Assembly: GCA_902776985.1 (NCBI GenBank)
Contig: CACYSD010000021.1
Location: 5,651-69,650 of the forward strand
Direction of reading: 5' to 3'
From: UBA3839 sp902776985
GTDB taxonomy: Bacteria > Bacteroidota > Bacteroidia > Bacteroidales > Bacteroidaceae
Length of the DNA stretch: 64,000 bases
In this document: one piece after another, positions 17,740-25,579 of the stretch
How positions within the stretch are numbered: the first letter of the stretch is position 1
Layout: the number at the start of each line of letters is the position of its first letter
The notes under the pieces: model-generated
What the model saw: the letters and a program-made list of their open reading frames with translations, nothing else
Told to the model about the DNA's origin: nothing
Databases searched by the model: none
Translations under genes and position numbers: made by a program

Positions 17740-19940
17740 TATCTAGTTACATTCTTGACGCCTTTAACTCCTTTGATTTTCTTGATTAGGAGGTTGAGTT
17801 TGTTCTTGTCGTCAATCTGGATGACGAGGGTGCCGGCAAAGAGACCGTCCTCGCTCGACTTGATGTCTATGCTGCGAAGCATGACGTTCTGCTCCTTGGC
17901 GATGATACTGGTGATATTGGACACAATACCGATGTCGTCGTGACCCACAACTCGAAGGGTGATGGGATAGAGGCTATTGCCCTTGCCTGCCCACTCAGCC
18001 GGGATGATGCGATGGGCAAGATGCTCCTTGAGTCGCAGGGCGTTGGGACAGTCGCAGCGGTGAATCTTGATGCCGCGTCCAGCGGTAACGAATCCAAAAA
18101 CCTTGTCGCCATAGATAGGATTGCAGCAACGGGCAAGCGAATACTCCACACCCTTTACATTCTTGTCGATGATGAGCACATCCTTGTTCGTTCCCTCATC
18201 CTGAACCACCTTGCTCTGCACAAACTCCTCCGCGCTGTGGATAGTAGCGCTGTCCTGGCCCTCGCTGTTCTCACGGTGCTGAGCCTCAACATACTGGTCA
18301 ATGAACTTACCCATGTCGAGGGTTTCATTGCTTATGTCGCGGTAGAACTCAAACACGTGCTTATAGCCGAGACGCTTGACCAGCTTCATCATCACAGCCT
18401 CGTCGTATTCTATCTTGCGGTTCTTGAACTTGCGCTCGAGAGTCTCCTTTGCAAAGGTGGTAGTCTGCATAGCCTGCTCATTGAGCTGCTGACGAATCTT
18501 GCTGCGAGCTTTCGACGTGATGGCATAGCCCAGCCAGTCCTGCTTAGGAGTCTGGTTGCTGTTAGTGAGAATCTCCACCTGATCGCCGCTCTGCAGCTTT
18601 GTACGCATAGGCACATTCTTGCCGTTGACACGTCCGCCAGAGCAATGGCTTCCCACATTAGTATGGATGCGATAGGCAAAGTCGAGAATGGTAGCCCCTT
18701 TAGGCAGTTTGAAGAGGTCGCCCTTGGGAGTGAACACAAACACTTCGTCGCTATAGAGATCCACCTTGAACTGGTCTTCCAGTTCCTCATCGCTGCCCTG
18801 ATTCTCAAGTGCCGCACGGATGTCGGTCAGCCAGTCCTCGAGTTTTGTGCCGCTGTCCTTCACACCCTTATAGCGCCAGTGTGCGGCGAGACCACGCTCA
18901 GCCACCTCATCCATGCGCTCGGTGCGAATCTGGATTTCCACCCATTTCCCTTCCGGTCCCATCACGGTGATGTGGAGGCTTTCGTAGCCATTTGTCTTAG
19001 GCACACTAAGCCAGTCGCGCAGACGTTTGGGATTGGGTTTGTACATATCCGTGACGATGGAGAATACCTGCCAGCAGTCCTGCTTCTCCTTATCCAGTTC
19101 TGAATCCAGGATTATGCGGATGGCAAACAGGTCATATATGCCCTCGAAGTTGCACTTCTGCTTCTTCATCTTCTGCCAGATAGAGTGAATGCTCTTGGTA
19201 CGTCCCTTCATGTGGAACTTAAGACCGGTGGCTGTGAGTTTCTCTTCAATAGGCTGAAGGAACTTGGCAATATAGGCATCGCGAGAACGCTTCGTCTCGT
19301 TCAGCTTCTCCTTTATCATATAGTAAACCTCCGTCTCAAGATATTTCAGCGAGAGGTCTTCCAGTTCCGATTTTATCAGGTAAAGACCAAGTTTATGGGC
19401 GAGAGGAGCATAGAGACGGCTCGCCTCAGTAGCCACTCGCCGGCGCATATCGTCGTCGCCCTTGTCCTTGATCTGACGCATGAGGTTCACTCGGTCGGCA
19501 ATGATTATGAAGATTACTCGCATATCCTCCGCAAACGACAGCAGGAGGTCGCGGAAGTTCTCTGTCTCTATAGACGGATTCTTAGCGTAGAGTTCATTGA
19601 TTTTGATAAGACCTCGCAGGATCTTAGCCACATCGCTGCCGAAATCCTGCTCGCACTGTGCCAGAGAATACACCCCTGCCCTCACGCATCGCTGCAGCAT
19701 TATGCCCACGATGCTGGCACGGCTAAGACCGATTTCCTCTGCACAAATCACAGCCGTCTGAAGGTCGAAGAGAATAGGATTGAGACCGAACGCGTCACGC
19801 TCAATCGCACCACCCTCAACAGCTTCGTGCACAATCTTCCTGATGAGCATGAAATCGTTTCCGCTCATCGTATCTACCACCAATTGGCTTAATCTTTTCT
19901 GAGTCTGAATAATCTGCAGGTGTTCGTCTTCTGTTATCAT
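17739..19940 (-). CDS. relA: RelA/SpoT-family (p)ppGpp synthetase with degenerate hydrolase domain
   Basis: A 733-residue long RSH protein that makes (p)ppGpp. Domains in order: an HD-like region (about 40-190), a synthetase domain (about 240-370) with GRTKSIHSIWQKMKK, DLFAIRII, VPKTNGYESLH and EIQIRTERMDEVAERGLAAHWRYK, a TGS domain (DEVFVFTPKGDLFKLPKGAT), a Cys/His-rich zinc-finger-like patch (ARCCNPIYGD...HRCDCPNA) and a C-terminal ACT domain. The hydrolase HDxxED motif is absent: LQRCVRAG sits where LLHDVVEDT is expected. The enzyme is therefore probably synthetase-only. The synthetase retains a basic RLRD motif in the RxKD position. A canonical promoter lies upstream. Confidence 0.9.
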   Translation of the reverse strand: MITEDEHLQIIQTQKRLSQLVVDTMSGNDFMLIRKIVHEAVEGGAIERDAFGLNPILFDLQTAVICAEEIGLSRASIVGIMLQRCVRAGVYSLAQCEQDFGSDVAKILRGLIKINELYAKNPSIETENFRDLLLSFAEDMRVIFIIIADRVNLMRQIKDKGDDDMRRRVATEASRLYAPLAHKLGLYLIKSELEDLSLKYLETEVYYMIKEKLNETKRSRDAYIAKFLQPIEEKLTATGLKFHMKGRTKSIHSIWQKMKKQKCNFEGIYDLFAIRIILDSELDKEKQDCWQVFSIVTDMYKPNPKRLRDWLSVPKTNGYESLHITVMGPEGKWVEIQIRTERMDEVAERGLAAHWRYKGVKDSGTKLEDWLTDIRAALENQGSDEELEDQFKVDLYSDEVFVFTPKGDLFKLPKGATILDFAYRIHTNVGSHCSGGRVNGKNVPMRTKLQSGDQVEILTNSNQTPKQDWLGYAITSKARSKIRQQLNEQAMQTTTFAKETLERKFKNRKIEYDEAVMMKLVKRLGYKHVFEFYRDISNETLDMGKFIDQYVEAQHRENSEGQDSATIHSAEEFVQSKVVQDEGTNKDVLIIDKNVKGVEYSLARCCNPIYGDKVFGFVTAGRGIKIHRCDCPNALRLKEHLAHRIIPAEWAGKGNSLYPITLRVVGHDDIGIVSNITSIIAKEQNVMLRSIDIKSSEDGLFAGTLVIQIDDKNKLNLLIKKIKGVKGVKNVTR

Positions 19941-20010
19941 ATAAAAAAGCCCCTCTCTTAAAAATTAAGAATCGCGAAAAAAATTTCACTCTTCACTTTT
20001 AATTTCGCCG

Positions 20011-20041
20011 CAAAGGTACGTTTTTTTCAAAGAAAAACAAA
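20011..20041 (-). promoter_or_regulatory. Promoter of relA-rlmH
   Basis: On the minus strand, TTTG (20041-20038), a 19-nt spacer, then TACCTTTG (20018-20011). This is a full consensus match with a predicted start near 20005 and a leader of about 65 nt. It is back-to-back with the promoter at 20058-20088, the two -33 boxes lying 16 bp apart. Confidence 0.75.
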
Positions 20042-20057
20042 TTTTTGCAAAGTCGAG

Positions 20058-20088
20058 TTTGCAATTTCAAGAAAAATCACTAATTTTG
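20058..20088 (+). promoter_or_regulatory. Promoter of the AAA+ ATPase gene
   Basis: TTTG (20058-20061), a 19-nt spacer, then TAATTTTG (20081-20088), a full consensus match. The predicted start near 20094 is downstream of TTG 20059, so that TTG cannot initiate. ATG 20116 is therefore the start of the gene. Confidence 0.75.
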
Positions 20089-20115
20089 CAAAAAAATTGG
20101 AGAAAGAAATTATTT

Positions 20116-21297
20116 ATGGATTCGTTTTTCCGTACACATCAGTATTTAACCGAGCACCTCAATGCTCCTGTCCGTCGTTCACTTATGGACGAAATCAACT
20201 GGAACGACAGGATGATTGGAATCAAAGGCGGACGAGGTGTGGGAAAAACCACATTCCTTCTCCAATACGCAAAAGAGAAATTCGCACCCAGCGACCATTC
20301 ATGCCTCTACATCAACACCAATAACTTCTACGTTCAGAATGTAGGCATCGCAGCTTTTGCTGATGAATTCTACCACAACGGAGGCAAAGTGTTGCTCATC
20401 GACCAGGTGTTCAAACAACCCGACTGGAGCAGCCAGCTACGCGAATGTTACAACCGTTTTCCAGGCCTGAAGATAGTGTTTGCCGGTTCGTCGGTAATGC
20501 GTCTCAAGGAAGAGAACCCTGAACTCAACGGCATTGTCAAGTCGTACAATCTGCGAGGTTTTTCCTTCCGCGAATTCCTTGAAATCCAAACAGGTAAGAG
20601 ACTGCCGCATTTCACTTTAGACAACATCATAGAGCACCATCGGGAGATAGCAAGCGAAATCATGAAAGTACTGCATCCTCGCAACTATTTCCAGGACTAT
20701 CTGCACCACGGCTACTACCCGTTCTTCCTCAAGCAGCAGAACTACAGCGAGAATCTGCTCAAGACGATGAACATGATGATAGAGGTAGATATCCTCCTTG
20801 TCAAGCAGATAGAGCTGAAATATCTCTCACGTATCAAGAAGCTCTTCTACATGCTCACCATGAACGGCAACAGCATTCCCAACATCAGCCAACTGGCAAG
20901 CGAACTGGGCATGAGCCGCGCCACGGTGATGAACTACATCAAGTATCTGGAAGAGGCACGTCTGGTCAACATGATTTACGCCAAGGGAGAAGAGTTTCCC
21001 AAAAAGCCAGCTCGCGTACTGCTTCACAACTCAAACATGATGTACAGCTTCTACCCCAAGCTCTTCGACAGTCACGATGTACAGGAGACATTCTTCTGCA
21101 ACGCCCTTTGGAAAGACCACAAGGTAAACAAAATATCAAATAAGGATGCATATCTGATTGATTCGCAACATGTGTTCCGCATAGGAGAACATTCCGACAA
21201 ATTCAAGAGCAAGTCCGAATACCTCTACGCACTCAACCAGTGCGACGTAGGCGAAGGCAACCAGATACCACTCTGGCTCTTCGGATTTTTGTATTAA
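20116..21297 (+). CDS. AAA+ ATPase, AAA_14/DUF4143-type with C-terminal winged helix
   Basis: A 393-residue protein. The Walker A GGRGVGKTTF lies near residue 40, and a Walker B-like LLIDQVF near 95 carries Gln where this family usually has Glu. A sensor-like IVFAGSS follows. The C-terminal half has a DNA-binding-like winged helix (ISQLASELGMSRATVMNYIKYLEEARLV) and a nuclease-fold-like end typical of DUF4143 proteins. Such ATPases are abundant in Bacteroidetes and their cellular role is mostly unknown. ATG 20116 was chosen because an upstream in-frame TTG precedes the transcription start. It is a monocistronic gene between relA (divergent) and nifJ. Confidence 0.82.
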   Translation: MDSFFRTHQYLTEHLNAPVRRSLMDEINWNDRMIGIKGGRGVGKTTFLLQYAKEKFAPSDHSCLYINTNNFYVQNVGIAAFADEFYHNGGKVLLIDQVFKQPDWSSQLRECYNRFPGLKIVFAGSSVMRLKEENPELNGIVKSYNLRGFSFREFLEIQTGKRLPHFTLDNIIEHHREIASEIMKVLHPRNYFQDYLHHGYYPFFLKQQNYSENLLKTMNMMIEVDILLVKQIELKYLSRIKKLFYMLTMNGNSIPNISQLASELGMSRATVMNYIKYLEEARLVNMIYAKGEEFPKKPARVLLHNSNMMYSFYPKLFDSHDVQETFFCNALWKDHKVNKISNKDAYLIDSQHVFRIGEHSDKFKSKSEYLYALNQCDVGEGNQIPLWLFGFLY

Positions 21298-21430
21298 AGA
21301 CCCTCCCCTGCCCATCCCGTAATGGAGGGGAATCATCCGGATGGAAACTGTGTTCTGCGGTTCATCCGCAGAAAAAAGTCAAGAACTCAAGAACTAACAA
21401 ACTCATATAATTATACTATTTCTAAAAAGT
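21298..21430. other. Intergenic region with stem-loops and A-rich leader before nifJ
   Basis: Two small hairpins are visible: TCCCCT (21304-21309) with AGGGGA (21326-21331), and TCTGCGG (21354-21360) with CCGCAGA (21366-21372). Neither is followed by a T run on the coding strand. An A-rich stretch with AAGAACTCAAGAACTAA lies just before nifJ and resembles the leaders of other genes here. I found no clear TAnnTTTG element. Confidence 0.45.
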
Positions 21431-24400
21431 ATGGCTAAAGAAAAGAAATTTATCACATGTGATGGTAATACCGCTGCGGCTCATGTAGCATACATGTTCT
21501 CAGAAGTGGCTGCCATCTACCCCATCACCCCATCGTCTCCTATGGCTGAGCACGTGGATGAATGGGCAGTTGCAGGTCGCAAGAATCTCTTCGGCGACAC
21601 AGTTCTCGTACAGGAAATGCAGTCAGAAGCCGGTGCAGCAGGTGCTGTTCACGGTTCTCTCCAGGCTGGTGCCCTGACTACTACTTTCACAGCATCACAG
21701 GGTCTCCTGCTGATGATTCCAAACATGTACAAGATTGCCGGTGAGCTGCTCCCATCAGTATTCCATGTTTCTGCGCGTACCGTTGCCAGCCACTCACTCT
21801 GTATCTTCGGTGACCACGGCGACGTGATGGCTTGCCGCCAGACAGGTTTCGCAATGCTTTGCGAAGGCTCTGTACAGGAAGTAATGGACCTCTCCGCTGT
21901 TGCACACCTTGCAGCACTTGAGACACGCGTTCCGTTCATCAACTTCTTCGACGGTTTCCGCACATCTCACGAGTATCACAAGATCGAGGAGATGGACATG
22001 GAAGACATCCGTCCACTCGTTCCTATGGACAAGGTTGCTGAGTTCCGCGCTCGCTGTCTCTCTCCAGAACACCCAGAAGCAAAGGGTATGGCTGAGAACC
22101 CAGAGACATTCTTCGCACACCGTGAGTCTTGCAACCCATTCTATGAGGAAGTACCTGCAGTAGTAGAGAAGTACATGGCAGAAATCTCCAAGATCACAGG
22201 TCGTGAGTACAAGCCATTCACCTACTACGGAGCCAAGGACGCTACCGATGTCATCATCCTGATGGGTTCTGCCACTGAGGCAGCCCGTGAGGCTATCGAC
22301 TACGCTAACGCCAACGGCAAGAAGTACGGTATGGTATCTGTTCACCTCTATCGTCCATTCTCAGTAGAGCGTCTGCTTGCAGCAGTTCCTGAGACAGTTA
22401 AGCGCATCGCTGTGCTCGACCGTACCAAGGAGCCAGGAGCAAACGGCGAGCCACTCTACCTCGACGTTAAGGACGCATTCTACGGACAGAAGAACGCTCC
22501 TCTCATCGTAGGCGGTCGCTACGGTCTCGGTTCAGCCGACGTAACTCCGACTATGATTCTTACCGTTTACAAGAACCTTGAACTTCCAGAGCCAAAGAAC
22601 CACTTCACAGTAGGTATCGTTGACGACGTTACCTTCCGTTCACTTCCTCTCGAAGAGGAAATGGCACTCGGTGGTGAGGGCATCTTCGAAGCTAAGTTCT
22701 TCGGACTTGGTGCCGACGGAACCGTAGGTGCAAACAAGAACTCAGTTAAGATTATCGGTGACAACACCAACAAGTACTGCCAGGCATACTTCTCCTACGA
22801 CTCTAAGAAGTCTGGAGGTTTCACCTGCTCACACCTCCGTTTCGGTGACACACCAATCCGTTCTACATATCAGATCAAGACTCCTAATTTCGTAGCTTGC
22901 CACGTACAGGCATACCTCCGCATGTACGACGTGCTGCGCGGTCTTCGTCAGAACGGCCAGTTCCTCCTCAACACCATCTTCGAAGGCGAGGAACTCGTTA
23001 ACTTCCTCCCGAACAACGTGAAGAAGTATTTCGCAGAGAAGAACATCACAGTTTACTATATCAACGCAACCAAGATTGCACAGGAGATTGGTCTCGGCAA
23101 CCGTACCAACACCATTCTCCAGTCAGCATTCTTCCGCATCACAGAGGTAATTCCTGTTGAACTCGCAGTTGAGCAGATGAAGAAAGCCATCGTGAAGTCT
23201 TACGGCAAGAAGGGTGAAGACGTTGTCAACATGAACTACGCAGCCGTTGACCGCGGTGGTGAGTATCAGAAACTCGACGTTGATCCAGCATGGGCTAAGC
23301 TTCCTGCAGATCCAGAAGAGAAGAACGACGATCCAGACTTCATCAACAACCTCGTTCGTCCAATCAACGCACAGAACGGTGACCTCCTCCCAGTTTCAGC
23401 ATACAAAGGCTACGAAGACGGTATGTGGGAACAAGGCACAGCAGCCTACGAGAAGCGCGGTGTGTCAGCATTCGTTCCAACATGGGATTCAGAGAACTGT
23501 ATCCAGTGTAACAAGTGTGCATTCGTTTGTCCTCACGCAGCAATCCGTCCGTTCGTCATGGACGAAAAGGAATCAGCAGGACTCGACGCAGCACAGCTCG
23601 ACATGGTGGCTCCAGCACAGCTCAAGGGCATGAAGTTCCGCATGCAGGTAAGCGTCATGGACTGTCTCGGTTGCGGCAACTGTGTGGATGTATGTCCAGG
23701 CAAGAAAGGCAACAAGGCACTCAAGATGGTACCTCTGCAGGACGAGCTCGACGAGGCAAAGAACTGGGAATACTGCGTAAAGAACGTAGCCAGCAAGCAA
23801 GACCTCATCGACTACAAGGCAAACCCACGCGTGAGCCAGTTCGCTACCCCACTCTTCGAGTTCTCAGGCGCATGCTCAGGTTGCGGTGAAACTCCATACG
23901 TGAAGCTCATCTCTCAGCTCTTCGGCGACCGTCAGATGGTAGCCAACGCTACAGGATGTTCTTCAATCTACTCAGGCTCAATCCCATCAACTCCTTACAC
24001 CAAGAATGCCAAGGGTCAGGGACCAGCATGGTCTAACTCACTCTTCGAGGACTTCTGCGAATACGGTCTCGGTATGGCAATCGCAAACAAGAAGATGCGT
24101 GCACGCATCGTTGCCCTCCTCAACGAAATGATTGAGAGCGACAAGACATCTGAAGGCTACAAGGAAGCAGCAAAGGAATGGATTGCAGCAAAGGACGATG
24201 CCGACGCATCAAAGGCAGCAGCAGCAAAACTCGTTCCATTCATCAACGAAGGACGTCAGTCAGGTTGCCCAGTATGCAAGCAGCTCAGCGAACTCTCCCA
24301 CTACCTCGTTAAGCGCAGCCAGTGGATTATCGGTGGTGACGGTGCATCATACGACATCGGTTACGGCGGTCTCGACCACGCACTCGCTTCAGGCGAAGAC

Positions 24401-24985
24401 ATCAACATCTTCGTTATCGACACCGAGGTTTACTCCAACACCGGAGGTCAGTCTTCAAAGGCTACCCCAATCGGAGCAATCGCACAGTTCGCAGCAGGCG
24501 GTAAGCGCATCACCAAGAAAGACCTTGGTCTCATGCAGTCAACCTACGGCTATGTTTACGTGGCTCAGGTGGCAATGGGCGCCGACAACGCACAGTGTCT
24601 CAAGGCACTCCGCGAGGCAGAAGCATACCCAGGTCCATCACTCGTTATCGCTTACGCACCATGTATCAACCACGGTCTCAAGGCTAAGGGCGGCATGGGC
24701 AAGAGCCAGGCAGAGGAAGCTAAGGCAGTAGAGTGCGGTTACTGGCACCTGTGGCGTTTCGACCCACGTCTTGCAGAGCAGGGCAAGAACCCATTCCAGC
24801 TCGACTCCAAGGCACCAAACTGGGACAACTTCCAGCCATTCCTCGACGGCGAGGTACGTTACCTCTCCCTCAAGAAGGTATGTCCAAACGAAGCACAGGA
24901 ACTCTTCGACGCAGCCAAGAAGGCAGCACAGCACCGCTACGCTACCTACGTTCGCATGTCAAAGATCGACTACTCAGCAGAATAA
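21431..24985 (+). CDS. nifJ: Pyruvate:ferredoxin (flavodoxin) oxidoreductase
   Basis: A single-chain PFOR of 1184 residues. It oxidises pyruvate with CoA to acetyl-CoA and CO2 and reduces ferredoxin, a central step in anaerobic catabolism. The N-terminal domain (YPITPSSPMAEHVDEWA) binds pyruvate, followed by the gamma and CoA regions. Two [4Fe-4S] motifs are intact: CIQCNKCAFVCP near residue 690 and CLGCGNCVDVCPG near 744. The C-terminal TPP domain has GACSGCGETPY, GGDGASYDIGYGGLDH and DTEVYSNTGGQSSKATP, and a CPVCK cysteine pair. Codon use is strongly biased to C-ending codons, in keeping with high expression. It is a monocistronic gene followed by a strong terminator. Confidence 0.97.
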   Translation: MAKEKKFITCDGNTAAAHVAYMFSEVAAIYPITPSSPMAEHVDEWAVAGRKNLFGDTVLVQEMQSEAGAAGAVHGSLQAGALTTTFTASQGLLLMIPNMYKIAGELLPSVFHVSARTVASHSLCIFGDHGDVMACRQTGFAMLCEGSVQEVMDLSAVAHLAALETRVPFINFFDGFRTSHEYHKIEEMDMEDIRPLVPMDKVAEFRARCLSPEHPEAKGMAENPETFFAHRESCNPFYEEVPAVVEKYMAEISKITGREYKPFTYYGAKDATDVIILMGSATEAAREAIDYANANGKKYGMVSVHLYRPFSVERLLAAVPETVKRIAVLDRTKEPGANGEPLYLDVKDAFYGQKNAPLIVGGRYGLGSADVTPTMILTVYKNLELPEPKNHFTVGIVDDVTFRSLPLEEEMALGGEGIFEAKFFGLGADGTVGANKNSVKIIGDNTNKYCQAYFSYDSKKSGGFTCSHLRFGDTPIRSTYQIKTPNFVACHVQAYLRMYDVLRGLRQNGQFLLNTIFEGEELVNFLPNNVKKYFAEKNITVYYINATKIAQEIGLGNRTNTILQSAFFRITEVIPVELAVEQMKKAIVKSYGKKGEDVVNMNYAAVDRGGEYQKLDVDPAWAKLPADPEEKNDDPDFINNLVRPINAQNGDLLPVSAYKGYEDGMWEQGTAAYEKRGVSAFVPTWDSENCIQCNKCAFVCPHAAIRPFVMDEKESAGLDAAQLDMVAPAQLKGMKFRMQVSVMDCLGCGNCVDVCPGKKGNKALKMVPLQDELDEAKNWEYCVKNVASKQDLIDYKANPRVSQFATPLFEFSGACSGCGETPYVKLISQLFGDRQMVANATGCSSIYSGSIPSTPYTKNAKGQGPAWSNSLFEDFCEYGLGMAIANKKMRARIVALLNEMIESDKTSEGYKEAAKEWIAAKDDADASKAAAAKLVPFINEGRQSGCPVCKQLSELSHYLVKRSQWIIGGDGASYDIGYGGLDHALASGEDINIFVIDTEVYSNTGGQSSKATPIGAIAQFAAGGKRITKKDLGLMQSTYGYVYVAQVAMGADNAQCLKALREAEAYPGPSLVIAYAPCINHGLKAKGGMGKSQAEEAKAVECGYWHLWRFDPRLAEQGKNPFQLDSKAPNWDNFQPFLDGEVRYLSLKKVCPNEAQELFDAAKKAAQHRYATYVRMSKIDYSAE

Positions 24986-24998
24986 TGCAAATAAGCGA

Positions 24999-25029
24999 GT
25001 GCAGAGCCAAACTTGTTTGAGCTATGCCG
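24999..25029 (+). repeat. Hairpin-forming interspersed repeat, copy 1
   Basis: The 31-nt stretch from GCAGAGCC to ATGCCGAG recurs at 42060-42090 with four differences. The stem GCCAAAC / GTTTG(a)GC here becomes GCTAAAC / GTTTA(a)GC in the other copy. One C-G pair is thus replaced by T-A with both sides changed, which suggests that the folded RNA or DNA form is maintained. Confidence 0.6.
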
Positions 25030-25078
25030 AGCGAAAGCATTTTCGACGAAGTCAATAATAAAGCTTACATACATAAAT

Positions 25079-25109
25079 CAAGGGGTGTCGCGAATTGCGA
25101 CACCCCTTG
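25079..25109 (+). terminator. nifJ transcription terminator
   Basis: A perfect 13-bp stem, CAAGGGGTGTCGC (25079-25091) with GCGACACCCCTTG (25097-25109), and a 5-nt loop GAATT. It is followed by TTGTTTCT. It sits about 95 nt after the nifJ stop. Confidence 0.8.
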
Positions 25110-25330
25110 TTGTTTCTATCCTCCCACTCCGATAGTCCCATCCATTTTCACGATGATGCCTCATGGTGTCAACTGGTCTATAATATCTCCTTCCGTTATC
25201 ACTTGACTGTGCCATAAAATTTGCTTCTGAAATACGACAAAATGCAATTTAGGTGTTATTTCACCACAAAGATAAAACTTTTTTAATGAAAGAATAGTAT
25301 TTCTATTGTGTTTCTATTATAAAAAAATCT

Positions 25331-25362
25331 CCGCCCTGGCAGTCAGCTCTTTGCCAAGGCGG
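25331..25362 (-). terminator. Probable bidirectional terminator for the restriction-modification operon
   Basis: The stem CCGCCCTGGCA (25331-25341) pairs with TGCCAAGGCGG (25352-25362), with one mismatch. On the minus strand it is followed by a T run (the A7 at 25321-25327 on the plus strand), and on the plus strand by TGTTTTTG. It lies about 220 nt past the stop of the minus-strand helicase gene. Confidence 0.6.
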
Positions 25363-25579
25363 TGTTTTTGAGATCTTTCACTCACTTTATTTGTGACGTA
25401 TTACTTCTTTTTATTCTTGAACATCTTGAACCATTGAACATCTTGAACGCAAATTACCCTCTTACATCTTACATCTTACATCATACAACTTCCTTCTTAA
25501 TTTCGAATCAGAGAACCTGTCCATTCTATCCGCAAATGTAGTGAATTATTAGATTCACCCTTACAATCTGTTCTATTTT

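Larger units (their letters stand above)
24986..25579. other. 594-bp intergenic region between nifJ and the restriction-modification locus
   Basis: It holds a copy of a hairpin-forming repeat (24999-25029), a perfect terminator (25079-25109), a second terminator-like stem (25331-25362) and simple direct repeats near 25420-25490 (GAACATCTT and CTTACAT units). On the minus strand, 25206-25123 reads VITEGDIIDQLTP, stop, GIIVKMDGTIGVGG, stop. This resembles the end of a decayed small gene, but I cannot name it. No intact gene is supported. Confidence 0.5.

Noticed and set aside
17940..19103. Plus-strand open frame of 387 codons opposite relA
   Set aside because: Antisense to the RSH gene, whose TGS and synthetase motifs are plain; no promoter or domain supports it.
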